Shown piece by piece: positions 1 through 10,080 of a stretch of DNA of 64,000 nucleotides. Origin of the DNA: Melieria omissa (lineage: Eukaryota > Arthropoda > Insecta > Diptera > Ulidiidae); the NCBI GenBank assembly GCA_963971225.1, contig OZ020270.1, positions 63,988,932 to 64,052,931 on the forward strand, given 5' to 3'. Below the pieces are notes generated by a model. It did not search any database. It was not told the origin of the DNA and saw only the letters and a list, made by a program, of their open reading frames with translations. Position numbers and translations under genes: made by a program. Each line of letters begins with the position of its first letter. Position 1 is the stretch's first letter.

Positions 1-16
1 TTCACCGTCATGCCGT

Positions 17-2275
17 TTGGACTGCAACGCACCAGCAACATTCGAGCGGCTAATGGAACGCGTGCTAAAAGGGCTGCATTGGCGGACGTGTCTGGTGTAC
101 TTCGACGACATAATCGTGATGGGTAAAAACTTCGACGACCACCTGGGAAAGCTAAAGGAGGTATTCGAGCGGATACGAGAAGCCGGGCTTAAACTCAACC
201 CAAAGAAGTGCTCGCTGTTCCAAAAGGAGGTCAAGTATGTGGGTCATACGGTTTCCACCCGCGGAGTCCATACGGATGAAGGCAAAATCACGGTTGTGAA
301 GGAGTGGCCCCGGCCACGCAATCTACACGAACTCCGCAGTTTCCTGGGCACATACTACCGCCGATTTGTTCCGGGATTCGCGAACATAGCCAGCAGCCTG
401 CACAAACTGACGAAAAAGAGCCAAGCTTTCGAGTGGAACGAGGAGCAGGAACAGGCTTTTGCACGTCTGAAGGAAAAACTGTGCAGTGCTCCAATTTTGG
501 CCTTCCCCGTGCCTGGGGAGATGTATGTGCTGGATACAGATGCAAGCGGAAATAGTATTGGCGGTGTGCTATCACAGATAATAGACGGCCAGGAGCAAGT
601 GATAGCGTACTACAGTAGGGTTCTATCGAAACCGGAACGCAACTACTGTGTGACACGGAGAGAACTGCTGGCGGTATTGGACTGCGTTAAACACTTCCAC
701 AAATATCTGTATGGACAAAGGTTTCACCTGCGCACAGATCATGCGGCATTGAGATGGCTCCTGAACTTTAAAGATCCTGAAGGGCAATTGGCGCGGTGGA
801 TCGAGCGACTGCAGAGCTACGACTACACGATAGAGCATCGCAAGGGCAGTAGCCATGGAAATGCCGATGCCTTGTCCCGCCGTCCGTGCAAAGTCGAATG
901 CGGGCAATGCTCGCGAGCCGAAAGCAAAGAACAGATAGTGGACGTCCGGTTGGTAAGCGTCATGCAAGAGGAAGAGTGGTCTGCGGAGAGGCTACAAAAA
1001 GACCAGCGTGAGGATGAGGATCTTGCGAAAATCGTCGAAGGCAAGGAGCAAGGCACACGTCCAGACTGGCAGGAGATGGCCTGTGAAAGCCCGATCGCTA
1101 AGGCTTACTGGGCACAGTGGAAAAGTCTGCGGCTGAAGGAAGGATGCCTGTACCGCGAATGGGAGAGCGCGGATGGTCGGACCAGCAACTCCCTAATGGT
1201 AGTGCCGAAATGCAGAATCAACGAGGTCATCGAGGCATACCATAACGACTCCAGTGGAGGGCACCTAGGCATCACCAAAACCGTCGCCAAAATAAAAAGA
1301 CGATTCTACTGGGTAGGATGTCAGGAGTCTGTAGCCGAGTGGATTAAGAGCTGTGACCGATGTTCAGCCGCGAAAGGGCCGACAAGAAAATCTCGAGGCC
1401 GCATGCAGCAGTACAACGTGGGAGCGCCCTTCGAGCGGATTGCTATGGACGTCGCCGGCCCATTCCCAACTAGCACTCAGGGCAACAAATATGTGCTGGT
1501 TGTAATGGATTACTTCAGCAAATGGCTCGAAGTGTACCCTATTCCTAACCAGGAGGCCACTACGATCTCGGAAAAGCTGGTAAACAACTGGGTAGCCCGG
1601 TTCGGAGTTCCGTTGGAGTTGCACTCAGATCAAGGCCGGAATTTCGAGTCTGCGGTATTCAAGGAAGTGTGTGAGCTACTGGGGATAAAGACAACTCGTA
1701 CCACGCCTTTGCACCCACAGTCCGACGGCATGGTGGAACGCTTTAACCGGACACTGGAGGAATACCTGCGGAAAGTGGTAGGCAGGAATCAAAAGGATTG
1801 GGACACGCATATCCCCCTGTTCCTGATGGCGTATAGGTCAGCCCCGCACGACACGACATCACTCACTACAGCCCGAGCAGTGTTCGGAACAGAGTTGCGG
1901 TTACCCGCTGACTTGAAGTTCGGGGTAGTCAGCACGAGGGGAGGCGCTAAGACGCCTGTCCACCAGTTTATAAGGGGCCGCACCAAACTGGTCAGCGATA
2001 AGGCGAAAGCCAGATACGATCTACGGGCCAACTCAGCAGGGTTCCAAGAAGGCGATTTGGTAATGCTCTACAACCCGCAGTGGAGGAAAGGTTTGTTTCC
2101 GAAACTTCAAGCGTCATGGGAAGGACCATACGAAGTCGTGACTAGGATTAACGACGTGGTATACAGGATTCAACGTTGCAGCAATAGAGGCGCTAAGCTG
2201 AAGGTAGTCCATTTGGAGCGCCTGGCGCCTCATCACAGCGGAGCCTCGGCACTTGTTCGGGACGAACAAGTCTAA
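17..2275 (+). CDS. pol: Pol polyprotein of a Gypsy retrotransposon: RT (partial), RNase H, integrase
   Basis: Copies element RNA into DNA and integrates it. Visible in order: the RT active-site box FDDII (residue ~30), the connection motif FLGTYYRRF (~108), RNase H with DTDASG (~171) and TDHAALRWL (~240), an HHCC integrase finger starting at the GGHLGI segment (~415) and ending at CDRC, then the DDE core with MDVAGPF, HSDQGRNF and ERFNRTLEEY, and a C-terminal WEGPYEV (GPY/F-type) module. Frame 1 at positions 1-24 reads an RT motif ending in PFGL, and the rest continues in frame 2 with CNAPATF. About two bases are therefore missing near position 25, a frameshift inside RT. After that the 752-codon frame is open to the stop. 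The true N-terminus is outside the window. Family-level assignment is certain; the clade within Gypsy is not resolved. Confidence 0.93.
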   Translation: MDCNAPATFERLMERVLKGLHWRTCLVYFDDIIVMGKNFDDHLGKLKEVFERIREAGLKLNPKKCSLFQKEVKYVGHTVSTRGVHTDEGKITVVKEWPRPRNLHELRSFLGTYYRRFVPGFANIASSLHKLTKKSQAFEWNEEQEQAFARLKEKLCSAPILAFPVPGEMYVLDTDASGNSIGGVLSQIIDGQEQVIAYYSRVLSKPERNYCVTRRELLAVLDCVKHFHKYLYGQRFHLRTDHAALRWLLNFKDPEGQLARWIERLQSYDYTIEHRKGSSHGNADALSRRPCKVECGQCSRAESKEQIVDVRLVSVMQEEEWSAERLQKDQREDEDLAKIVEGKEQGTRPDWQEMACESPIAKAYWAQWKSLRLKEGCLYREWESADGRTSNSLMVVPKCRINEVIEAYHNDSSGGHLGITKTVAKIKRRFYWVGCQESVAEWIKSCDRCSAAKGPTRKSRGRMQQYNVGAPFERIAMDVAGPFPTSTQGNKYVLVVMDYFSKWLEVYPIPNQEATTISEKLVNNWVARFGVPLELHSDQGRNFESAVFKEVCELLGIKTTRTTPLHPQSDGMVERFNRTLEEYLRKVVGRNQKDWDTHIPLFLMAYRSAPHDTTSLTTARAVFGTELRLPADLKFGVVSTRGGAKTPVHQFIRGRTKLVSDKAKARYDLRANSAGFQEGDLVMLYNPQWRKGLFPKLQASWEGPYEVVTRINDVVYRIQRCSNRGAKLKVVHLERLAPHHSGASALVRDEQV

Positions 2276-2350
2276 GTGGTGGGCAGTGTAACGATGAGAC
2301 AGTCTGTCGCTGTGCAAAGCAACCCTGCCGCTACTTGCCGTGCTATAACC

Positions 2351-2455
2351 CAATCTGGCAACGAAGGCCGCGATAGTAACTTTTAGTCCAATTTGGCAGC
2401 GACGGCCGCGATAATAACTTTTAGTCCAACCTGGCAATGATGGAAACTTTTAGTC
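2351..2455 (+). repeat. Direct repeats in the LTR U3 region
   Basis: Two 38-bp units (2351-2388 and 2389-2426) share a GGCCGCGAT core and end in AACTTTTAGTC. A shortened third unit (2427-2455) follows. They lie upstream of the TATA box, where retrotransposon enhancers often sit; an enhancer role is inference. Confidence 0.75.
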
Positions 2456-2499
2456 CACTCCGGAATGTGCGGGAACGATCTGCGCGATGGCCTGAGAGG

Positions 2500-2535
2500 T
2501 ATAAAAGGCAGCCGGATGCGGCGCAGCGAGTCAGT
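2500..2535 (+). promoter_or_regulatory. LTR core promoter: TATA box plus initiator
   Basis: TATAAAAG at 2500-2507 is followed by TCAGT at 2531-2535, matching an arthropod initiator at the usual ~30-base spacing. This would drive transcription from the LTR. Confidence 0.7.
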
Positions 2536-3066
2536 CTGGTTTTGACAAGTGAAGTTGCCACACGAAATAATTAAGCAAATACTTAAGTGTACGAACAGTA
2601 AAGTGTAAACTGTGAATAATAAAGTGACTGTTGGTTGATTTTATTGTCTGCGTGTAAGAAACTGACTGTGTTTTATTTTCAAATTACACAATCCAGAGAT
2701 ACGTAACAGCCCATTAGACCTAGTATTCGTAACAATATAAAGAATTTTGCTGGGTATGAAGGTCGACGTGAGAAAACTAAATTGAGGCAAAACTTGTAAA
2801 CTTGTAATTGAGGCAAAAGGCGCAATATATTATTATAAATACAAGAATTGTTTAGCTTAGATTGTTTAACTTAAATCTGCATTCTTGTGAAGTTTCATAA
2901 TTTCGGAAGATAATCTCTGAGCTCTGCAATTTATATTTTAATGACATCCTCTGCATCCTGTTTTTGATGCATCCACCAGTCTCTATTATCTCCTTCATTT
3001 CGCTTAAAACTTCAATGAAAGAAAATAAAACTGCCACAAGTTAATCATCTGCTGCTAACATATTGA

Positions 3067-3333
3067 CTAATTTTTTTAATAATTTATTGGCATGACAGCC
3101 CGCTTACGCGAGACTAAGGCCTAGCTTTCCGCAGCCACCCGTGTTGTGCGTGTGAATTTGTACGCGGAGGTTTTTACTCTCAGAGGTTTGCCATTTCCAG
3201 CTGAGAGGACAGCCACCGAAAGAGAAAACGAGTTTCCCGTTATTTATTTAAGTGTTACTACATGCAGTATTCGAACTTGCGTCGTTCTGCATTCGACTCG
3301 TTGGACCGCGCACTAACCAACTGAGCCACGGCC
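3067..3333 (-). mobile_element. tRNA-derived SINE (copy 1)
   Basis: On the minus strand the head reads like a tRNA 5' half: A box TGGCTCAGTTG, then a B-box-like GTTCGAATAC. The element is flanked by a perfect 10-bp TSD, AACATATTGA, at 3057-3066 and 3334-3343. An internal pol III promoter is expected from the A/B boxes. The body includes a short inverted motif near 3100-3130, and an A-rich 3' end lies near 3067-3085. Length is 267 bp. The same insertion is present in copy 2, so it predates the duplication. Confidence 0.85.
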
Positions 3334-3343
3334 AACATATTGA

Positions 3344-3852
3344 GCAACACTAAAAAACAAGTCTTAAATTGAATTTAGTTTTTTTTTACGCACACCAAAC
3401 GAAACAAAAAAATCAAATGTTTTGTTTTGTTACGTTGAGTTCGGTTTATGCAAGCCAGAATAAAAACGTTTTCTTGCCTTGGGAATCAAAATCGTTTGGT
3501 CTGAGGCGGTGTGTTTTCAGCCTTACGCTTAGTATTGCATATTGGACAGAGTGGAAACACAATGGGAGTCGAATTCTGGGGTCGTGTATTCGTTTGAATT
3601 GAATTGACGATTGTTACAAGAAATACAAAAGGGTAAACATTGGGCGAAGCGAACGGCTGAGACCGGAGAGTATATATATAGGGAACATAAGTAGAGACGG
3701 ATTACGAAAGGATGGAATTTGAGGTCGGATTAATAGCAACCCAGCACTCATTTAACCACATATTTTACCTGTACTTAGTGGTAAATGTATTCAGTAATGA
3801 TGATGAGTTACTTTTGTATATTCATATAACACCTACAATTTATACATCGCAG
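3344..3852. other. Non-coding stretch upstream of the TAF3 exon
   Basis: AT-rich DNA shared by both copies, with a purine-rich patch and a TATATATATAGGG run near 3671-3683. I see no coding signal; probably TAF3 intron or an older unrecognised repeat. Confidence 0.4.
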
Positions 3853-5052
3853 CTCATTGATGATGCTTTCGCGAACAATTATGAAGCCTCAACCAGCGTC
3901 GCTACTGACAAATTGGCTATGCCTTTCTCAATGTCAGCAGCAAATGTGCACCCAATCACATCGCCAACAACTTTTGCTGCGACAAGCTTCACTGCCAACA
4001 GTGCGTCAACAATACTTGTACCAAAACTAACGTTAAAACTGGGCAACAGTCAGTCACCCACACCGGCAGACGACGCTTTACAGCAATATACGCCACATTC
4101 AAGTATGAATATGACTACGGAACGTACCAAAAAGAGGGAGCCGTCACCTGAATTGGCCAGAATTTCTCCGCTAGTAACAAGACCACCTAAGCAAAAGTCA
4201 AGTGCATGTAGGTTTCGCTGGAAAAGACAAGATATTACGATGCTATACAATCGCATATTAAAATTAATTTTACACACATACAATAGCTGATGTCACCTCA
4301 ATGGCAGCTACCTCACCTATTGTGAGCGCTACTGCCACCGGAATAACTGCCGCCGGCAACAACTTGGAGTCAACAGGCGACGGCGGCAACAAAGCATCGT
4401 TGTTACCCAGCACCAGCGCCGCCCATTCCCTTGTGCCACCACCCAGTCCGTGGTTATCAGGAGGTACTTTGGCAGCCAGTTCCGTGCTCTTGCCGCAGCA
4501 GCTTTTACAATCCACCAAAGCACAGGAACATATATGTGGTCAAGCACCAGCCTCTTACAAAAGCGATGCCAGTGCCGGCTGTGGCACGATTATTGCTGGA
4601 GCCACAGCAGCAACTGCACAGCGCAGCAATCCTGCGGTTGACGAACACCAAAGTCCCGTGTCGCTGATTGCCGAGATTAGCCGACCGTCGTCGTATATTG
4701 TAAGCAATTGTATAAATGTATGTACAAAAAAATTGTTGTTAAAAGAATGCATATTCTTTAAGGATGCAGAAGGAAATCGTGTGTGGATTTGCCCGGCTTG
4801 CGGTAAGGTCGATGACGGCTCGCCTATGATTGGCTGTGATGGCTGCGATGCCTGGTACCATTGGTAAGTTCATAATACACATTTAGAGTTAGTTCAATAG
4901 ACTATTAAAATGCCCATATATTCAACAGGGTATGCGTTGGAATATCTGTTGCACCAAAGGATAACGAAGACTGGTTCTGTCGTGTATGTATTACACGCAA
5001 GAGAGGCGTACATGGCGGTGACAAAAAGCGCAAACGAAGCAAAAAGAAATAA
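3853..5052 (+). CDS. TAF3: TAF3 (bip2) 3' exons with C-terminal PHD finger, apparently intact
   Basis: TAF3 is a TFIID subunit; its C-terminal PHD finger is known to bind trimethylated H3K4. Three exons are inferred. Exon A is ~3853-4207 (acceptor after CATCGCAG, donor GTAGGT), exon B 4287-4863 (acceptor CAATAG, donor GTAAGT) and exon C 4929-5052 (acceptor TTCAACAG, stop TAA). The 79-bp and 65-bp introns keep one frame. Exon A ends in a Pro/Ser-rich stretch (SPELARISPLVTRPPK). Exons B-C encode the C4HC3 finger: WICPACG, GCDGCDAWYHW, then WFCRVC, ending in a Lys/Arg-rich tail. The N-terminal histone fold is not in the window and must lie upstream, so exon A may have other 5' neighbours. The finger keeps all eight ligands. 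Confidence 0.85.
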
Positions 5053-5383
5053 ATATTCTCACAAAAGCCGATTTAGAGTAGGAACAATTTATGTGGTGGA
5101 AAATAGTGGCTACAGATTGTAGGTGCGAAATGCGTTTCAATGAATGTGAGTGTTAACAGAAAATATAATTTAGTATGGACGCTGATCAAAACCGAATAGT
5201 AAAATTAAAGTAAAATTCTTACAAGAAAATAATAAAGTACAAGAAGCATGAATAAGATTTTAATGCTAATTAAAAATGTACCTACAATTACAATTACACA
5301 AATAAAATTTAAAGCAGACATAACCAGTTAAAGTAATTTAATTATAATGAATTGACATGTAATTTTGTAAAGTGATGAAAGAA
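5053..5383 (+). other. TAF3 3' flank
   Basis: AT-rich, non-coding sequence after the TAF3 stop. AATAAA occurs at 5231-5236 and is a candidate polyadenylation signal. Nothing else recognisable before the transposon edge at 5384. Confidence 0.5.
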
Positions 5384-6650
5384 CCCTGCAGGAAATGTAA
5401 CTTATTTTAAACTAATTTATAACTATAAATTTCTGTACTGATGTAATCAATTAGTTATTTTGCTTAAAAAAAATGTGAGTATTTTAACGTGGCGATGTCC
5501 TAGCAACACAACAATTGTCTACCTTTGCATGACTTGCCAACTAGTTTATAACTAGTTGTTTCCAAACCAATTAATAATTAGTCCGCAATGGACTGATTTT
5601 AAACTAGTTTTGTGACTAGTTAAAAATTAGTTAGTTTGTTACTGGTTTTAAACTAGTCAAATAGTAACCCATTAAAAATTACTTTCATATAACCCCATTA
5701 AATGAATTTTCAATTCATAAAATTTTTTTATTACATTTTTTCAAAAACAAAGTACACTTCTTTTAAATAATATTTACAACTAATAACAAACAAAACAGAA
5801 AAAATTTAAAACATTTCATAAAAATAACAGTTCAAATCATTTTACAACAAAAATTAATTAAAAGAAGAAGTAAAAGAAAAAAATACTTCAGCCAGTTCAC
5901 TTAAGGTACTAAAATATTAAATAAATGCAAGTTTAACGCTGGCAATAGCTGCTCTCAGCTCTTCCATGGGATCAGCTGCATTTATTGATTCTAGTTAAAT
6001 GCAGAACGACTTGTAGAGTTAGTAATGGGAATATTATGCACAGTGAATGTGATTTTGTATATAGTATGAGTACATGCATACATACCAAGCAAAACCTTAA
6101 AAAATTTGTTGAAGTCCTTCAGGCTTATTTTCCCATGAGTCCCAAAAATGTTTACGGCTGCAATGACATTAGCAGCTAGCAGGCTCGCTATAATTTTCCG
6201 CGCATAAATTTTGCACTTGCACGTCTTCACTCGTGCTTTCAGCCGCATTTTCAATTCAAAGCCGATTTAATAGATTTAGTTAGAAGTAAATCCGCCCTGT
6301 TCTAGAATCCGAGTCGGATCAGAAGTGGATTTGATTCCGACCGTTGGTGTTCTACATTCCGATTATCGGAAATATTTTCCGATGCAACCCTGTTCTGAAA
6401 TCTGATTGAGTTCGAACGAATTTACATCGGATATTTGGTGTTCTGCATTCCGATTGTCGTAAATTGTTGTCAAAAATATTCCGTTAAACAAAAAGCGTGT
6501 GGAATTGAAATCGCAGGGGATCAGGGGAAAGCATAAAACTGCTGAACAGAGCAAAATGCTCCTGGAATTCATAGAGGACAATGCGGACATCGCAAAGGGA
6601 TTCTATGAAGGCGGCAAAGTGGAGGTGGAAAATAAATGGAAGATTTTAAC

Positions 6651-8130
6651 CAGAGGTGAAGTATCTAGGTGTAACACTAGACTCGAAGTTACTCTGGAAT
6701 AAGCACGCGGAGGCAGTTATCAGGAAAGCAACGAAGGCGGTCATGGTATGCAGATCCTTAGCAGGCAAAACTTGGGGATGCAAACCGAGCATACTGAAAT
6801 GAATGTATACCATGATTGTGAGGCCAGAACTCACATATGCAGCAGTGACATGGGTCCCAAGAGCCACACTCACGACAGTGAGGAAAAGGCTCGACAAGGT
6901 CCAGCGACTTGCGTGCACGTGCATTACAGGAGCTATGAGAACCTGTCCCACGGCGGCACTGGAGGTGATACTTAATATATCGCCATTGCACGTAGCAATT
7001 GAGATGGCGGCCAAGCGTACAATCCTTGGATTGGCAAGAACCAGTAAGGGGGAGGATCACATCCTTAGGCATAGAGACTTAGATGTGCTTTCCACTAGTA
7101 ACCCTTATGTTTTGTATCCGATGGATACAATAACAATAACATATAACTACGAGAAACACTTCGCAGTTTATATGAGCAATAAAGTAGACTGGGCCTGGGA
7201 AGACCACCAAGTCCATTTTAAACCACACACAATTAAGTGGTTTACAGACGGCTCGAAAACGCACGAGGGAACAGGGGCAGGGGTGTTTGGACCTCGCCTC
7301 AAGCACTATGAGCCCATGGGGAAAACACCCAGCATATTCCAGGCGGAACTATATGCTATCAGGCTCTGTGTGCAGTTCAATCTCGAGCGTGAGTACAGGG
7401 GGCAAGACATCGTCATCTGCTCCGACAGCCAAGCAGCCATCAAAGCACTAATCTCATATGAGATAACCTCAGGGTTAGTGCTGGAATGCATCGAGGCATT
7501 GAATGCACTGGGCAGGTGTAACCAGGTAAAGATCCTCTGGGTTCCAGGACACAGAGGTATCGGAGGAAACGAGGAAGCGGACAGCCTCGCTAGAACCGCG
7601 GCAGCCACGCCCCCCCTGGGTCCTGAACCCTTCATTGGGCTGGGCAAAAGCGCCATAACGGAGTCACTGAGACTTGAGGAAGAACCAGGAAAACAGAACA
7701 CTGGGCTAGCGCCTCCGGTCTCAGGTAATCGAAAATCTTCATCAAAGATTATAACCCCAAATGGAGTGAAGAATGCCTCAAACTAAGGATAAACCAGCTT
7801 AGGTCACAGGTCTTCTAACTGGGCATTGCAGATTGAGGAAACACATGCATACAATCGGGATAGAACAGGTAAGCGTCTGTAGACTCTGCGAAACAGCAGA
7901 GGAGACTCTCGAACACATCATAATGCACTGTAATGCGGCTTGTCGCAGCAGGTTGCGTTACCTGGGCCAATTTTGGCTTGCAGAAGAGAACGTCAAACAC
8001 CTAGACCCCCGCGAGTTACTAAGTTTCATTAGGGCGATTGGTCTAGGGGATGTACTCTAACATTTGTAAGGGGCACAATAGATCAATCCTGGTCTCAGTG
8101 CAGTTTACCCTAGTCAATTCTATTCTATTC
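6651..8130 (+). mobile_element. 5'-truncated LINE with RNase H domain (I/LOA/R1-type), copy 1
   Basis: Flanked by a TTAAC TSD at 6646-6650 and 8131-8135. It begins inside the thumb/connection part of RT and ends in a 3' tail of repeated ATTCT rather than poly(A). Insertion is into the Zeste-like exon of Harbinger. The same copy with the same truncation lies at 15748-17231, so the insertion predates the segmental duplication. Confidence 0.9.
6659..8060 (+). pseudogene. LINE ORF2 C-terminal part: RT thumb, RNase H, zinc finger (broken)
   Basis: The frame opens with KYLGVTLDSKLLW (RT end), hits a TGA just before 6803 and continues to 7786. The RNase H is clear: WFTDGSKTHEGTGAG, then FQAELYAI, VICSDSQAA and LWVPGHRGIGGNEEAD, giving the D-E-D-D residues. 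RNase H in a LINE points to the I, LOA or R1 groups. A frameshift near 7725 moves the C-terminal part out of frame. A 4-bp loss near 7802 (absent in copy 2) shifts it again before the C-terminal finger (CRLCETAEET...HIIMHC), which ends at 8060. Not functional. Confidence 0.85.
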
Positions 8131-8527
8131 TTAACACAGTCTCTTAACGGGCAAGGACCACCAACGAAAAATATATCGGAATGGAAAAAGGTGAAAACTA
8201 AATTAAATCAAAACAATTAATTTCATAGGCCTGGGTAGATTGGAAGAGTGAGGTGCGAAGGAAGCTGGCGCACAACAGAAGAGAAGCTTCAGGACCTTTC
8301 AAGAAGCATACTCTTTGCGAAATGGAAGAGGCGGTTGCGAGGGTATCCGGCCTATACACAGTAGTGGAGGGAATATCTGCGGCGACCTCTTTTGGTGCTG
8401 GTGAAAAACCTCTGGAGGTACTTGATGAACAGCCAAGCACATCTCATAGCGTTCGCGACTATGAGGAGAGTTTACCTCCGACGCCAAGAATGAGGAGAGC
8501 TGAAGAATCCTTGCAGGTGAACTTGTT

Positions 8528-8867
8528 GTTTCTCTTTTTTTTCGGTGATAACGCAACGGTGTATTAAACTCGCGGAGGCTTGACTCGCGGCCCAACGCAC
8601 TAGCCAGCTGAGCTACGGCGGCTGCAGACAGACGAAAGCAAGCAAAACAAAGCACATGTTGTTTCAGTGCGTTTCACGTCTTGTTGTCGGCAATGCATGG
8701 CAAGTTCGTTTCAAACAAGTGGCATAGTCGATAATTGTGAATTTTTTTATGGCGCAACCCACACCGCATGCATCGAAATAAGAAAACAAGGCAAAACAGA
8801 AAATCATGTTTCGTTATCGGTAGCTGACCCGTAGTTTTTCCAAAAAAGTTCGGTGTCGTTTATTTGA
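8528..8867. other. Junction after duplication copy 1, with a tRNA-like SINE head
   Basis: Homology to copy 2 ends here. A minus-strand tRNA-like head lies at about 8550-8626: A box TAGCTCAGCTG and a weak B-box-like GAGTTTAATAC. This is a different SINE subfamily from the one at 3067. Its 3' end is not clear and no TSD was found. The remainder shows no coding signal. Confidence 0.55.
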
Positions 8868-9270
8868 AACTAGCTGACCCAGCGAACTTCGTCCCGCACG
8901 ACATTTGTTATTTTCTTCTAAAGAAATACGCGAGATGGCGAATCTATGGCGATGCAAATTGACGAAGAAAACCAAGGAAGAGGAGTTACTGATTAACGCA
9001 ACCGAGACCCTCAAATAAGCAATGTTGCTGCTAACTTTCAGTAAAGAAATGGATTGCGCTTGAACCAGATTTGATTTATATTGGCAAGGCCACGACCCAT
9101 TATTCAATACCCGCACAATGCCCTCTGTTAAAGGAGAAAATGGTAGGTTCGTTCTAAATGTCATTGGTGGGCGAATTATAGTTTAGCAAAATATTTGGGT
9201 CAAAACAAATGTGCCACGCCCCTTGTTCAACGCTTATAAAATCTTACCAGTGGAATGACTCATCTATGGA

Positions 9271-9398
9271 AGGTTAGGTTAGGTTGCGGTGGCTGCCTCT
9301 ATAAGAGACACACTCGGAGGCCTGAAAGGCCCATTGTGATACCACATAATTCACCCGTTTTTGAACTGCGCGCTACCCGCTGGACTATCGAGGCCGAC
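9271..9398 (-). mobile_element. Short tRNA-like SINE with (AACCT)n tail
   Basis: A 128-bp insertion between blocks of the dispersed repeat, flanked by CATCTATGGA at 9261-9270 and 9399-9408. On the minus strand it starts near TAGTCCAGCGG, a match to the pol III A-box consensus, followed by a B-box-like AGTTCAAAAAC. It ends in repeated AACCT. Confidence 0.75.
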
Positions 9399-9899
9399 CA
9401 TCTATGGAACGACGGAGTACTAAATTTCAGTGTTTTACAACTTACAATTTCAAAGATATTCGATATTAGGATTTGGCTTGTATTGGTGGTGCCACGCCCC
9501 TTGATAAATACTTGCACCATCCCCTCCGTCGAAAGAAAAAATGGTAGGATCGTTCTGAGTTTCATTGTTGTGCGACTTATAATTCAGCAAAATATTTGGG
9601 TCACAAAAAATATGCCACGCACGTTGTGTTGTACGACTTACAATTTCAAAGATATTGGCGCATAGTCATAGTCGAAATAAAGTACATTTTAAGTTCAATA
9701 AAGTATACTTTTAAATAAAGTAGGCTCTAAGTCAATCATAGTCGAGTTGGAGCATAATTTAACGCTTAAAGTACACTCTAACTTTAAAACAAGCGAAAGC
9801 TGTTGCTAAACCAGTTAGCAATGAGTCAAAATGAGCAGAAATGTTACTTTTTAAAAATACTTTAAATTCAAAAAACGAAATAAATCTAAAAAAAAATGT

Positions 9900-10080
9900 A
9901 AAATGTTTCATTTCGAGGAAATTGAAAGAGGTTTCAATATTATGAACGACGTCATTGTGCTGAGACGGCGAAAAAAATATAAAAGCCGGATGGATCCCTT
10001 CGAGTTCGATGACGAAGACTTCTATAGTCGTTACCGGTCGATAAAGTTGCTGCTCAGTTTGCAATTGATGTTTTGAACAT
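9900..10080 (+). pseudogene. Fragment of a PIF/Harbinger transposase N-terminus
   Basis: Plus-strand reading shows an RRRKKYKSRMDPFEF-like segment followed by DDEDFYSRYR, the pattern of HARBI1-type transposase N-termini (NPFE...EEFRxRYR). A stop follows within about 15 codons. It is a remnant with no catalytic part. Confidence 0.5.

Larger units (their letters stand above)
1..2708 (+). mobile_element. Gypsy-type LTR retrotransposon, 3' portion (5' part outside the window)
   Basis: The window opens inside a reverse transcriptase reading frame and runs through RNase H and integrase into a 3' LTR. The order RT-RNase H-integrase is that of Ty3/Gypsy elements. Gag, protease and the 5' LTR lie upstream of the window. 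No envelope-like ORF lies between the integrase stop at 2275 and the LTR, so this is an env-less element. Only 11 bases separate the pol stop from the inferred LTR start. The LINE/SINE-rich TAF3 segment begins about 30 bases after the LTR. Confidence 0.93.
2287..2708 (+). repeat. 3' LTR of the Gypsy element
   Basis: Inferred from TGT at 2287 and ACA at 2708, starting just after pol. It contains a TATA box, an initiator about 30 bases downstream and a polyadenylation hexamer AATAAA at 2618-2623, in the U3-R-U5 order. The second LTR is outside the window, so the borders rest on the TG/CA rule only. No TSD can be tested. Confidence 0.75.
6487..8516 (+). pseudogene. Zeste-like Myb/SANT protein of Harbinger, split by a LINE (copy 1)
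   Basis: In two-ORF Harbinger elements such a protein helps bring the transposase to the ends. The N-terminal helix region reads KHKTAEQSKMLLEFIEDN and stops at KWKIL before the LINE. After the LINE the same frame resumes with NGQGPPTKNISEWKK and WKSEVRRKLAHNRR, a Myb_DNA-bind_5 (Zeste-like) pattern, and then an acidic Ser/Pro-rich tail. The exon ends at 8516 before a GTGAAC donor. Removing the LINE and one copy of its TTAAC TSD leaves the frame unbroken. No convincing ATG start was found. Confidence 0.75.
2741..8527 (+). repeat. Segmental duplication, copy 1 (TAF3 3' end plus nested transposons)
   Basis: This stretch is nearly identical to 10843-17530. The match begins at a shared TATAAAGAATTTTGC and stops just after the exon donor of the Harbinger Zeste-like gene. 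Differences are scattered single bases plus clear indels: copy 2 has an extra LINE fragment at 11161-11874, another at 12710-13001, a 28-bp deletion in TAF3 and an 89-bp deletion in the Zeste-like gene; copy 1 lacks 4 bp near 7802. The stretch 2741-3056 itself holds nothing recognisable. Confidence 0.95.
5384..8527. mobile_element. Left part of an unclassified DNA transposon with CCCTGCAGG ends (copy 1, truncated)
   Basis: Starts with CCCTGCAGGAAA, which recurs inverted at 21673-21684 beyond copy 2. The subterminal 5515-5690 region is full of AACTAG/CTAGTT motifs in both orientations, a pattern of transposase-binding subterminal repeats in several DNA transposon groups. The rest is occupied by a nested Harbinger element. 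No transposase of its own is seen. Copy 1 lacks the right end because the duplicated segment stops at 8527. Confidence 0.55.
6294..8527. mobile_element. PIF/Harbinger DNA transposon, left half (copy 1)
   Basis: The left terminal inverted repeat begins GCCCTGTTCTAGAATCCG and matches, inverted, the right end at 20371 of the second copy. It carries the Zeste-like second ORF typical of Harbinger elements, split by a LINE at 6651-8130. The transposase half is missing from copy 1. Confidence 0.8.

Noticed and set aside
3255..3335. Possible minus-strand tRNA gene
   Set aside because: A and B boxes are present but the sequence does not close a full cloverleaf, and a longer body with TSDs shows it is a SINE.
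4270..4547. Minus-strand ORFs across the TAF3 exons
   Set aside because: They are shadows of the plus-strand exons, which have matching splice sites and a PHD finger.
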